A stretch of DNA of 64,000 bases, taken from the NCBI GenBank assembly GCA_014763715.1, contig JACXUV010000010.1, forward strand, positions 23,367 to 87,366, read 5' to 3'. The number at the start of each line of letters is the position of its first letter. The first letter of the stretch is position 1. Positions 19,992 through 29,369 of the stretch are shown one piece after another. Below the pieces are notes generated by a model, which had not been told where the DNA came from, searched no databases, and worked only from the letters and a program-made list of their open reading frames with translations. The position numbers and the translations under genes were made by a program. Source of the stretch: Rhodobacterales bacterium. Its GTDB lineage: Bacteria; Pseudomonadota; Alphaproteobacteria; Caulobacterales; Hyphomonadaceae.

Positions 19992-21473
19992 ATCAGACAG
20001 AAAAGACTGCCCCCTCGTGCCGCCTCGCTGATCGAGTCGCTCAGGGATCTCGGATACTCTCTCGAGACGGCCATCGCGGACATCATAGACAACAGTATTT
20101 CGGCCGCCGCGACCCACGTGGACATCTGGTGCGCGGTGGATGTCGAGCCGCTGGCGCTGGCTGTTGTCGACGATGGTCATGGGATGACCGAGGATGAGCT
20201 GATTGCCGCCATGCGTCCGGGCTCAACGAGTCCGATGGAAACGCGCGACGCCGGGGACCTTGGACGGTTCGGCCTCGGCCTGAAGACAGCATCGTTCTCC
20301 CAAGGGCGCCGGCTGACGGTCGTGACGCGCAAGGATGGTACAACAAGCGCCGCAATATGGGATCTCGACGAACTGGCCGAGCAGGACGACTGGGTCCTCT
20401 CGCTGCCGGAGCCCGACGATATCCGGCACCTGCCCTGGCTGGAAATGCTTGGTGAAACCGGGACCCTGGTACTCCTCGAAAAGCTGGACCGTCTTGCCGA
20501 GGATACCGATGGCGAAGCCCGGTCCGATCTGCTGAGTGCAAAGCTGGTCGGGCTCCAGCGACACCTGTCCCTTGTCTTTCATCGGTTCATCGATGGCGAC
20601 ACAGCGGACCGAAGAAAGCTCAAGCTGCGCGTGAACGGGATCGCCGTAGAGGCATTCGATCCCTTCTGCAGAGGGCAGGCCGCAACGCAGGAATTGCCGG
20701 TCGAACGCATGTCCATAGGAGGGGAGACGATCGAGATCCGCCCCTACATCCTGCCACACCATTCCAAGCTCTCGCCTCAGACGTGGCGGTACTACAAGGA
20801 CAGAAGCGATTTTCTCTCGAACCAGGGGGCGTATGTCTATCGGAACGGGCGGCTGATGGCATGGGGTGACTGGTTCCGGATGATCCCGAAAGGTGAAGCC
20901 ACGAAACTGGCGCGCGTCCGCATCGACTTTCCTTCCGCCCTGGACGCCCTGTGGACGATCGACATCAAGAAGTCGCGCGCTCATCCACCCCCAGCCGTTC
21001 GCGCCAGATTCAAGAGGATCATCGAGAGGATCGCTGGCAGAAGCGTGCGGGTCCACCGGGGAAGGGGAGAGCGTATGCTCCAGGCGGATGCATCCCCGGT
21101 CTGGATACGCACCGTGGGGCGTGACGGGATTATCTCCTATGCGCCAGATTTCGATCATCCCCTTCTGCAAGCAGCGATCGCAGGCGCGGATCCGGAGAAT
21201 GAGGGCGCAGTACGCGCTGCATTGTCAGCGCTTGGGGCCGCTCTGCCCGTCGACGCCCTCTATGCGGACTTCGCCGACGATCCGAAGCGGGTGTCCCTGA
21301 CGCCCGACAGCGCCGACAAGCAACGTGAAGTTATCGCCGAGCTGAAATCGGTGCTCGATCCAGACAGCGAAATGGAGCCGCGGGAATTCGCCAGACTTGT
21401 CCTGTCGACTGGACTCGCAGGCCGAAATATCGAAGTGATCGAGGCCGTCGCCCTTGAGTTGTATGCGGCCTGA
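19992..21473 (+). CDS. GHKL ATPase (MORC/MutL-like ATP-binding protein); start codon uncertain
   Basis: The frame encodes PPRAASLIESLRDLGYSLETAIADIIDNSISAA (N box) upstream of the track start, then VVDDGHGM and GDLGRFGLGLKTASFSQGRRLTV. Track GTG start (20118) would lose the N box. Confidence 0.85.
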   Translation: MRQKRLPPRAASLIESLRDLGYSLETAIADIIDNSISAAATHVDIWCAVDVEPLALAVVDDGHGMTEDELIAAMRPGSTSPMETRDAGDLGRFGLGLKTASFSQGRRLTVVTRKDGTTSAAIWDLDELAEQDDWVLSLPEPDDIRHLPWLEMLGETGTLVLLEKLDRLAEDTDGEARSDLLSAKLVGLQRHLSLVFHRFIDGDTADRRKLKLRVNGIAVEAFDPFCRGQAATQELPVERMSIGGETIEIRPYILPHHSKLSPQTWRYYKDRSDFLSNQGAYVYRNGRLMAWGDWFRMIPKGEATKLARVRIDFPSALDALWTIDIKKSRAHPPPAVRARFKRIIERIAGRSVRVHRGRGERMLQADASPVWIRTVGRDGIISYAPDFDHPLLQAAIAGADPENEGAVRAALSALGAALPVDALYADFADDPKRVSLTPDSADKQREVIAELKSVLDPDSEMEPREFARLVLSTGLAGRNIEVIEAVALELYAA

Positions 21474-21487
21474 GCAGGAGTTGGATC

Positions 21488-24277
21488 ATGTTCGATGATG
21501 GTGAAGCGCAACAGGTGCTCAGAACGCTTGTGGGCAGGTATGGAAGTCAGCCGGAAGCGCCAACTGTCGAGGAGCTTGAAAGGACTGCCAGGGGACTGGC
21601 AGATCTTCTCGGTTTCAACGTGGATATCAAGTCCATCGTCCTCCAGGCCCGGGAGCAGATATCGCATCGAATGGGCGAAGGCGTCTCTCTCGTCGGACCG
21701 GATGCTGCGCATGACCCCAACTGGTTGTCGCATCGGTCGATCGAATGGAAATACTCCGATGCCTATCTGGAGTTTCTCCGGGAGGACGGATGGTCTCCGA
21801 GAATTGCCGACACCCTCGGGGGCGTAACCCGACGCCTTGTCGGTTACCTTCAGGATCCGGATGTCGAAGGCAGCTGGGATCGCAGAGGGCTTGTCATTGG
21901 TCACGTGCAGTCCGGCAAGACGGCCAACTATCTGGGACTGGTCGCTCGCGCCGCCGACGCGGGCTACAAGTTCATCGTGGTGGTTGCCGGGATTCACAAC
22001 AATCTGCGGCGTCAGACGCAGGAGCGCGTGGACGAAGGGTTCGTCGGAGAGGTCAGTGACCCCGCACGAAAGGAAAAGCTCAAGGCACAGACTGGCACCT
22101 CGAAGATCGGCGTGGGCCTGGTCGATCCCGACCACCGGCGCCCGGTTTCGCTGACGTCTACCGCCGATGATTTCAAGAAGGCTGTTGCCACCTCCCTGCG
22201 CAGCGGGCTCGAGGACTGGAGCAAGCCAGTCATCGTCGTGATCAAGAAGAACCGTTCGACGCTGAAGGCCCTGAACGACTGGCTCGTGGACTTCAATCGG
22301 GACCCGGGACAGAAGCAGATTGCCAATATTCCAATGCTGTTCATCGATGACGAGGCTGACAATGCGTCGATAAACACGAACAAGCCCGAACTGAAGCCGA
22401 CGACAACCAACAGGCTCATTCGCAATCTGCTCGGACTGTTCCGGAAGAGCTGCTATGTCGGTTATACGGCAACGCCTTTTGCGAACATCTTCATCAACCC
22501 GGAGGCCTATGACGAGGAGTCCCGCAAGGATCTCTTTCCGGAGCACTTCATCCACTGCCTCGATGCGCCGGACAATTATTTCGGAGCGGAGCGCCTGTTT
22601 CTGGATGATGGTTCGAAGGCCCGCCACATCAAGGCCATTGAGGACTGTGAGCAGATCATTCCTCTCAAGCATGCGAAGACGCACGAATTTTCCGAACTGC
22701 CAAAGTCGCTGAAGGAGGCCATTCGATCCTTCCTGCTGGTTCGCGCCATTCGAACGGCTCGGGGCCAGCAGAAGAAACACTGCTCGATGCTGATCAATGT
22801 CTCGCGTTTCGTGGATGTACAGCGCGAAGTCGACCGGCAAGTCACGGAATATCTGGAGGAGCTGCGCAACGCGATTCTCGCCTGTGCGGGCATGCCCGAG
22901 GAGATCGCGGACAGGAACGCTCATCTGGTCGCGATCAGATCGACATTCGAAATGCTGAAGTTCAACGAGGCCGGACTCGACTGGAAGGAGGTTCTGACCT
23001 TCCTGCCCGATGCCAGCCGCTCGGTCGTGACGGCGGTCGTCAACAGCAAGTCTCCTGATGGCTTGAACTATGCGGAATTCTCCGATCGTGGCGAGGCGCT
23101 CAACGTGATTGCCATTGGCGGCCTCAGCCTTTCTCGAGGTCTTACCATCGAGGGGCTGACGATCAGCTACATGTATCGAAACACGAAGATGTACGACACG
23201 CTGCTGCAGATGGGGAGGTGGTTCGGTTATCGCCCCGGCTACGAGGATCTGTGCCGCGTCTGGCTGGCGCCGGATTCTATCGGTTGGTACACGCACATTT
23301 CGGAAGCTTCCGAGGAGTTACGTGATCGCATCAAGGAAATGAACCGGGTGAATGCAACTCCCCGCACCTTCGGGTTGATGGTGGAATCCCACCCGGACAG
23401 TCTGACAGTTACCGCCATGAACAAGATGCGCGCCGCCGAAACACGAACCGTCAGCGTCAGCTATGATGGCAAGCTCGTCGAGACATATGTTCTGTCCAGG
23501 GAAGCAAGACCGCACGAGAAAAACAGGGCGCTGTTCGAAAGACTTCATTCCCTGCTTGTCGACGAGCATGCCGACCAGCTGGTCAGGGGAGGTGAGCGAC
23601 CGGCATCTCGGGTCTGGCGCGGAGTTCCGGCCGACGTGGTCAATGATTTCCTCGCAGATTTTCGGGTGCATGCCCACAGTGCCGAGAGGCTGATGAGTGC
23701 CCGCAAGTATCTTTCCCTCATCAAGGAACGCTTTCCGGTATGGGACATCGCCTTTGTCTCCTTGATCAATGCGGGAGGAAAGAGCGATTCCACCAGCTTT
23801 GGTGACTTCCACATGGTCCACCAGTCACGAAATGCGGGAACGAGCGAGAACAGGCTCAAGGAAATCGAAGGCGGTCTCTTCATCACCAACAATCAACGCG
23901 TCGCCGGCACAGGTGACGAGAGCGCCGGCCTGAAGTCGGAGGAGATGGATGCCGCAATGAAGGTCGCCGCCTCCCGTGATCGAGAAAAATGGACCGACAG
24001 GGATACCCGTCATTTCAGTGTCAGAGGCGCGCCGCTGCTTATGCTTCACCTGATCGACCTCGAGAATCCGCTGGTGGAGTCCGATGAAAGCAAGCTCCTC
24101 AAGGGCGCTCCTGCCATCGGTCTGAGCTTTCCAGCGACCGGAGACTTCTCCACGGTCGAGTATGTTCTGAACCAGGTGATGATCAGGCAGCTGGAAAGCG
24201 AACAGTTCGATGCTGCCGACGATGAGGACGATTACGATCGGGATGATGCAGCGATCGACTCGGGGGAGGCGACATGA
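21488..24277 (+). CDS. Z1 domain-containing protein (helicase/endonuclease-like)
   Basis: 929 aa; GHVQSGKTANYLGLVARAADAGYK, MLFIDDEADNASIN, GYTATPFANIFI, GGLSLSRGLTIEGL. Confidence 0.92.
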   Translation: MFDDGEAQQVLRTLVGRYGSQPEAPTVEELERTARGLADLLGFNVDIKSIVLQAREQISHRMGEGVSLVGPDAAHDPNWLSHRSIEWKYSDAYLEFLREDGWSPRIADTLGGVTRRLVGYLQDPDVEGSWDRRGLVIGHVQSGKTANYLGLVARAADAGYKFIVVVAGIHNNLRRQTQERVDEGFVGEVSDPARKEKLKAQTGTSKIGVGLVDPDHRRPVSLTSTADDFKKAVATSLRSGLEDWSKPVIVVIKKNRSTLKALNDWLVDFNRDPGQKQIANIPMLFIDDEADNASINTNKPELKPTTTNRLIRNLLGLFRKSCYVGYTATPFANIFINPEAYDEESRKDLFPEHFIHCLDAPDNYFGAERLFLDDGSKARHIKAIEDCEQIIPLKHAKTHEFSELPKSLKEAIRSFLLVRAIRTARGQQKKHCSMLINVSRFVDVQREVDRQVTEYLEELRNAILACAGMPEEIADRNAHLVAIRSTFEMLKFNEAGLDWKEVLTFLPDASRSVVTAVVNSKSPDGLNYAEFSDRGEALNVIAIGGLSLSRGLTIEGLTISYMYRNTKMYDTLLQMGRWFGYRPGYEDLCRVWLAPDSIGWYTHISEASEELRDRIKEMNRVNATPRTFGLMVESHPDSLTVTAMNKMRAAETRTVSVSYDGKLVETYVLSREARPHEKNRALFERLHSLLVDEHADQLVRGGERPASRVWRGVPADVVNDFLADFRVHAHSAERLMSARKYLSLIKERFPVWDIAFVSLINAGGKSDSTSFGDFHMVHQSRNAGTSENRLKEIEGGLFITNNQRVAGTGDESAGLKSEEMDAAMKVAASRDREKWTDRDTRHFSVRGAPLLMLHLIDLENPLVESDESKLLKGAPAIGLSFPATGDFSTVEYVLNQVMIRQLESEQFDAADDEDDYDRDDAAIDSGEAT

Positions 24278-25236
24278 AGGGTCACTGGGACCAGCTTCAT
24301 CCGCCAGCTGCCGGTTATACATGGAAGCTGAAGCGTTCCGATTCGCCGATCCGGACATTGTTCGGTCGACACGCGGATGGGCACGTGGCGTTCATGCTGG
24401 AAATGGAGCGCGACTATCCCGACCTGCTGAGACGACTGCCTGAAATCCAGGGATTGTCCCTCGATCATCAGATGTTTTCTGAAAGCGCTTCCTACGGATT
24501 GCTCGTGGCGCTTCGCGAGGCAAAGGACGAGGAATTGTTTGCAAGTCTTTGCGACGATCTCGCAGACTGTATCGAGGACCTGACAGATGAACGTCAGGCC
24601 GTACTGTCCTTTCTTGGAAGACTGGAGCGTTGGCAGCGCTTCCTTGCACGAGACGGGCGCCGACTTCTATCGACGGACAGTATTCGAGGACTGGTCGCAG
24701 AGCTCGAGATCGTTCGATATCTCGTCGCCGATCGAAAGCGTTCGGCGACAGAGGTGGTGAAGGGTTGGGAAGGGCCATTGAGGGCTCCCCAAGATTTTAG
24801 CTTTCCGGACCAGCTGATCGAGGTGAAGTCATGGGGTGGGGCAGTAGGCGCAAAGGTCAGGATCTCGTCCGAAATCCAGCTGCAGGTGGTCGATCGTCCC
24901 ATCTATCTGGCCGCGGTCCATCTGGTCGAGGACAATGAATCAACGAATGGCCGGTCACTGAACGACATTGTGAAGACAATAAGATCGATCCTGCCAGCGG
25001 AAGTCATCGACCTCTTCGAGGACCGGCTGAATGCTGCCCGCTATATCGAACTGCCGTACTACGACGCGCCGAGATTCCGGATAGATGCGACCGATTTCTT
25101 CGAGGTCGCAGGAGAGTTTCCAGCGCTTGCGCCGGATCGTCTGCCTCCAGCGGCAACTGACGTCCAGTACACACTGGATCTTGCACAGCTTTCAGCGTTC
25201 AGAATCTCGGAAATACCGGAGCCATCCGATGAGTGA
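24274..25236 (+). CDS. PD-(D/E)XK motif protein (DUF4420-like)
   Basis: 4-bp overlap with the Z1 gene; GLVAELEIVRYL...FPDQLIEVKSWGG nuclease-like motif. Confidence 0.83.
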   Translation: MKGHWDQLHPPAAGYTWKLKRSDSPIRTLFGRHADGHVAFMLEMERDYPDLLRRLPEIQGLSLDHQMFSESASYGLLVALREAKDEELFASLCDDLADCIEDLTDERQAVLSFLGRLERWQRFLARDGRRLLSTDSIRGLVAELEIVRYLVADRKRSATEVVKGWEGPLRAPQDFSFPDQLIEVKSWGGAVGAKVRISSEIQLQVVDRPIYLAAVHLVEDNESTNGRSLNDIVKTIRSILPAEVIDLFEDRLNAARYIELPYYDAPRFRIDATDFFEVAGEFPALAPDRLPPAATDVQYTLDLAQLSAFRISEIPEPSDE

Positions 25237-27061
25237 AGTAAAGGTCGAAGATACGTTCGAGGAATTTCGGCAGGAAGTCCTCGCGTCCGCCGCGGCGAAC
25301 AAGGACTTCGAGAAGATCGAGTTCCTGAACGCTTTCGGCCGTGAACTGGAGGAATGCGACGAGATCGAGGAGCTGCAGACCTGCATCTCCCCGAATATTC
25401 GCGGCGTCCAGGTTGATGGGTTCGGGTTCAATTCCGATGAAGGCCTCGACCTCTTCATCGCTGATTTCAATCAGCGCCCCGTACTGGAGACACTTACACG
25501 GACCGAGGTGACGACGTTCGTGAAACGCCTGACATCCTTCTTTTCGCGATCCCTTTCGGGTGAATTGCATCGTTCACTGGAAGAGACATCGGAAGTCTAT
25601 GCGGTATCAAGAGCAATCCACGAGCGAGGCGGCAAGTTCGGGCGGGTTCGCTTGTACGTCCTTTCGGAAAGGCAATTGAGCGATCGTTTCGAATCGATCG
25701 ATCTGTCGATGCATGAGGACGCAACGCCCGTTGCGCTTCATATCTGGGATATGAGCCGCCTGCACCGGCTCCGGACCTCCCGGAATCAGAAGGAAGCCAT
25801 CGAGATCGACTTCGGGACTTTTGCGGCGGGACCAATCCCATGCCTGTCCGCGCACCTCGAGAGCGATGTCTACAAATCCTATCTTCTGGCGCTTCCGGGC
25901 TCCGTCCTGGCTGATCTCTATGCGCGCTACGGCGCAAGACTGCTCGAACAGAATGTTCGTGCCTTCCTTCAGGCGACCAACAAGGCCAATCGCGGAATTC
26001 GGGATACGATCCTGGAAGACCCTGGCATGTTCTTCGCCTATAATAACGGAATTACCGCAACGGCCTCTGCCGTAGATGTCGAAGCCGATGGTGACACGAC
26101 CAGAGTGCACGCCATACGGGACCTGCAGATCGTGAATGGTGGTCAGACAACCGCGTCCCTGTTTCATGCCCGCAGGAAGGACAAGGCCGATCTGTCCAAG
26201 GTCTTTGTCCAGATGAAGCTGACGGTGATCGACGAAAGCAGGTTCGAGGAGGTCGTACCCAGGATCTCGCAATATGCGAACACGCAGAACACGGTCAACG
26301 CCGCGGACTTCTTTGCAAACCACCCGTTCCACATTCGGATGGAGTCCTTTTCGAGAAGACTTTGGGCTCCGGCACCACCCGGGCAGCAGACCGAGACCAG
26401 ATGGTATTACGAGCGAGTTCGAGGGCAGTATGCAGAAGAACAGACACGGCTCGACGCGCGCGGCAAGCGGGTGTTCCTTCAGCAGAATCCCAAGAGCCAG
26501 CTTCTCCGAAAGACCGATCTGGCGAAGTACGACAATATCTGGGACGATGACCCTGTGCGCGTAAACCTCGGAGCCCAGAAGAACTTTGCCCGCTACGCCG
26601 TTCGTATCGGTGAGGAATGGAAGAAGGACGCCGAACGGTTCGACGAGCAGTACTTCAAGCAGGCCGTTGCAAGGGCGATCATCTTCAAGTCCAGCGAGCG
26701 AATCGTATCGGCGCAAACCTGGTACGAAGGCGGCTATCGCGCCAACATCGTCAACTATGCCAATGCGCTGCTCTCCCATGTCCTCGGCGCAGAAGATCTG
26801 CAGCTCGATGTGGGAGCTCTCTGGCAGGCACAACGCATTCCGGATTCGCTCTCGTCCGTCATAGCGAGCCTTGCGGAAGTCGTGAACGACGAGCTCACAA
26901 GTTCAAGTCGCGGTTTGTCCAATGTAAGCGAGTGGGCAAAGAAGACAGATTGCTGGACAGCTATCCTGAAGCATCTTCCAAATGCGCGATCGATTGTCCA
27001 GAGATCCTGCAGCGATTGGGCCGTGTCCTCGGCGTCACGCCGCCTTGCTTCGGGAACCTGA
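25229..27061 (+). CDS. AIPR family protein (abortive phage infection-related)
   Basis: ATGAGTGA overlap with the preceding gene; FFAYNNGITATASAVDVE...IRDLQIVNGGQTTASLFHARRKDKADLSKVFVQMKLTVI. Confidence 0.9.
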   Translation: MSEVKVEDTFEEFRQEVLASAAANKDFEKIEFLNAFGRELEECDEIEELQTCISPNIRGVQVDGFGFNSDEGLDLFIADFNQRPVLETLTRTEVTTFVKRLTSFFSRSLSGELHRSLEETSEVYAVSRAIHERGGKFGRVRLYVLSERQLSDRFESIDLSMHEDATPVALHIWDMSRLHRLRTSRNQKEAIEIDFGTFAAGPIPCLSAHLESDVYKSYLLALPGSVLADLYARYGARLLEQNVRAFLQATNKANRGIRDTILEDPGMFFAYNNGITATASAVDVEADGDTTRVHAIRDLQIVNGGQTTASLFHARRKDKADLSKVFVQMKLTVIDESRFEEVVPRISQYANTQNTVNAADFFANHPFHIRMESFSRRLWAPAPPGQQTETRWYYERVRGQYAEEQTRLDARGKRVFLQQNPKSQLLRKTDLAKYDNIWDDDPVRVNLGAQKNFARYAVRIGEEWKKDAERFDEQYFKQAVARAIIFKSSERIVSAQTWYEGGYRANIVNYANALLSHVLGAEDLQLDVGALWQAQRIPDSLSSVIASLAEVVNDELTSSSRGLSNVSEWAKKTDCWTAILKHLPNARSIVQRSCSDWAVSSASRRLASGT

Positions 27062-28756
27062 AGACACCCGCTCGGTCAGGTTTTCCTCTCCCAGGTAAGC
27101 TGCTTGCAGAAGGTCCCAGACCACGTCGGCGATGTTGCGCGCGAGGAAAGGGGGGACTGCATTGCCGACCTGTACATATTGCTGAGTTCGATTCCCGAGG
27201 AACACGTAATTGTCCGGAAAGGTCTGAAGCCGTGCGGCTTCCCTGACGGTCAGACTTCTGCACTGAAGCGGGTCCGGGTGTATGAAATAGTGCCCATCCT
27301 TGGAGATGTGGCTCGTGACAGTGGTCGAGGGACGCGACCAGAGCTGAACGCGAAACCGGTCGGAGAAATTTCCGGACGTCCAGTTTCCGTGATTGGGCGA
27401 AAGAGACTTCGGAAACTCGTGCGCCTTGGGAGAGCGCATGTAAGCGAGCGCAAAGACCGAGGCGAAGAGATATCTGCTGAGGTCGGAGCGAATATGTGTT
27501 CTGGCCTCATGATTGTGGGTGCGCTTCAACCGAGGGTCCAGTATCCAGTTTGCGAGTGCTTCCGGACACCGCTTCGACACGCCGGGGACGCCTTGTTCGG
27601 TGCGATCAAGCTCCGCATTCCTGACCCTGAATGCCTCCAGACGATCCGCCGCCTTGTCATGCACCTTCGGATCGGTCTTGCCCGTCTCCCGAATTATCAC
27701 CTGGTAGGCGGCCTCGACCGCCCCGCGCCAATTCTCGAGACTGTCCGGTTCCTTGCTGAGGCCCGATCTCAGATGCGGAAGCCCCTTCAGGACAGATTGG
27801 GAGCTTGCCGAAGGGTATTGTCGGAGACCGATACCGGAGTCGACTTTCCACAGATCCTTCCTGATACCGATAATGATGACGCGGTGTCTCGCCTGCGGGA
27901 GCCCCCAATCCTCAGCCCGCACAAGGAAGTCCCTCATGGCCAGGTCATCGGACTGGTCGAACAGCCTGTCTCCGGCACCCAGAGCTACCAGGCGATAGCC
28001 TGTTCCTCTCGATCCGGCATTCCGAAGGTCCTCGAGAATCTGAGAGGCGATCACCTGTCCATTGACACTGGACGAGACGATTCCTTTGACGTTCTCCATG
28101 ACGAACAAGGCCGGATTCACGCGTTCGAGGATCCGGATGTACTCTCGATACAGGAAATGGCGTTGGTCCTTCTCGGGCTTGTATTCCTTGTTGCCCCCAT
28201 TTCGGGAGCGTCCGGCCAGCGAATAGGCCTGGCAGGGTGGTCCGCCAATCACGATGCAGCGGTCGTTTGCTTCTGCAACAATCGCATCGAGCCGCTCGTC
28301 GATGATGCGATCAGCGGTCTTCTTTCCGAGTTCGAGGCACTGCGCTTCCTCTCGCGCCTTTTCCCACTCGGCTGGATACAGGGTTGCCCAGTCGGGCTGG
28401 TCGTCATCGCCATTCAGCCAGTCATAGTATTCATCCGGAAAGGCGTCGGAAAACTGGCGGAGAAAGGCTCTCAGCAATAGCGTCTTGTGGGCTGCCTCAT
28501 CCTTCTCGACCGAAAGCGAAATCCTGAATCTCCGAGAGCCATCCTCGGCGCGAGATGCGCAGAACCCTTCAGCGAGGCCTCCCGGCCCTGCAAACAGATC
28601 GATGACGTGATATGATTCGGACAAGTCTTGAGGCCTCCGGCGTTTTGCCGAGTCTATACAATTTGGCGTCTCTCGCCAGGATGGAAATTCGGTGGTTGAT
28701 GTAGTTTCTTCGAAAGTACGGTCCCGAATGATGGCCGGAATCGGGGGGAAGGACAC
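27035..28756 (-). CDS. DNA (cytosine-5) methyltransferase (longest ORF; true start probably near 28624)
   Basis: VIDLFAGPGGLAEGF, GGPPCQAYSLAGRSRNGG, ENVKGIVSS, RSLTVREAARLQTFPDNYVF, QVGNAVPP. Confidence 0.95.
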   Translation of the reverse strand: MSFPPIPAIIRDRTFEETTSTTEFPSWRETPNCIDSAKRRRPQDLSESYHVIDLFAGPGGLAEGFCASRAEDGSRRFRISLSVEKDEAAHKTLLLRAFLRQFSDAFPDEYYDWLNGDDDQPDWATLYPAEWEKAREEAQCLELGKKTADRIIDERLDAIVAEANDRCIVIGGPPCQAYSLAGRSRNGGNKEYKPEKDQRHFLYREYIRILERVNPALFVMENVKGIVSSSVNGQVIASQILEDLRNAGSRGTGYRLVALGAGDRLFDQSDDLAMRDFLVRAEDWGLPQARHRVIIIGIRKDLWKVDSGIGLRQYPSASSQSVLKGLPHLRSGLSKEPDSLENWRGAVEAAYQVIIRETGKTDPKVHDKAADRLEAFRVRNAELDRTEQGVPGVSKRCPEALANWILDPRLKRTHNHEARTHIRSDLSRYLFASVFALAYMRSPKAHEFPKSLSPNHGNWTSGNFSDRFRVQLWSRPSTTVTSHISKDGHYFIHPDPLQCRSLTVREAARLQTFPDNYVFLGNRTQQYVQVGNAVPPFLARNIADVVWDLLQAAYLGEENLTERVSSGSRSKAA

Positions 28757-29123
28757 AAAGCCGGAGTTGGTCCTTCGGAAAGGGCTCTTTGCCCTCGGCT
28801 TGCGCTATCGACTGCACGATCGGAAATTGCCTGGTCGACCCGATATAGTCCTTCCCAAGTGGAACGCTGTTGTCTTTGTGAATGGCTGCTTCTGGCATCG
28901 CCATCCTGGCTGCAGGTTTGCCACTACGCCGTCGACACGAACCGAATTCTGGCTCGACAAGTTTGAGAAGAATGTTGCGCGCGATCGGCGAAACGTCGCT
29001 GCGCTGCGGACGCTGGGCTGGAGAATCCTTGTCGTCTGGGAGTGCGACATCAAGGCTGATCCGGGCGGCACTGTCGCGCTTGTCGATCAGTGGATACGTG
29101 ACGGTGATCCTCGAAATGAATGA
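28692..29123 (+). CDS. vsr: Very short patch repair endonuclease Vsr
   Basis: GTG start; KVRSRMMAGIGGKDTKPELVLRKGLFALGLRYRLHDRKLPGRPDIVLPKWNAVVFVNGCFWHRHPGC. Confidence 0.93.
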   Translation: MVDVVSSKVRSRMMAGIGGKDTKPELVLRKGLFALGLRYRLHDRKLPGRPDIVLPKWNAVVFVNGCFWHRHPGCRFATTPSTRTEFWLDKFEKNVARDRRNVAALRTLGWRILVVWECDIKADPGGTVALVDQWIRDGDPRNE

Positions 29124-29369
29124 GGGATGCTAGGGGGCTGGATCACCCCCTCCCTGGGGGGGGGCGGAATGCAAACGTCTTCCGGTTTTCCGTCATGAGC
29201 GCCCCGGTCCGGATCGTCTCCTGTGACACCATCTTATGGCGCGCTGCGGGGATGGTTTCGCTTCGTCAGCGCATCCCGCTGCCGGGGAGGGGGCTTGAGG
29301 ATTTTACATATCGAGCGCACGCATAATAATGCTCAATGAAAAGGTGGGTACGAAAGGAGGTGGAAATCA

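Noticed and set aside
19728-20180. 150-aa minus-strand ORF over the MORC start region
   Set aside because: Antisense to the GHKL N-box coding sequence; no domain recognised
21260-23296. 678-aa ORF on the minus strand
   Set aside because: Antisense to the well-supported MORC/Z1 genes; composition reflects codon-position GC bias
25607-26833. 408-aa minus-strand ORF
   Set aside because: Antisense shadow of the AIPR gene
27104-28480. 458-aa plus-strand ORF
   Set aside because: Antisense to the strongly supported cytosine methyltransferase
29152-29166. Run of nine G residues as a possible phase-variation tract
   Set aside because: Lies after the vsr stop codon and outside any supported ORF or promoter spacing
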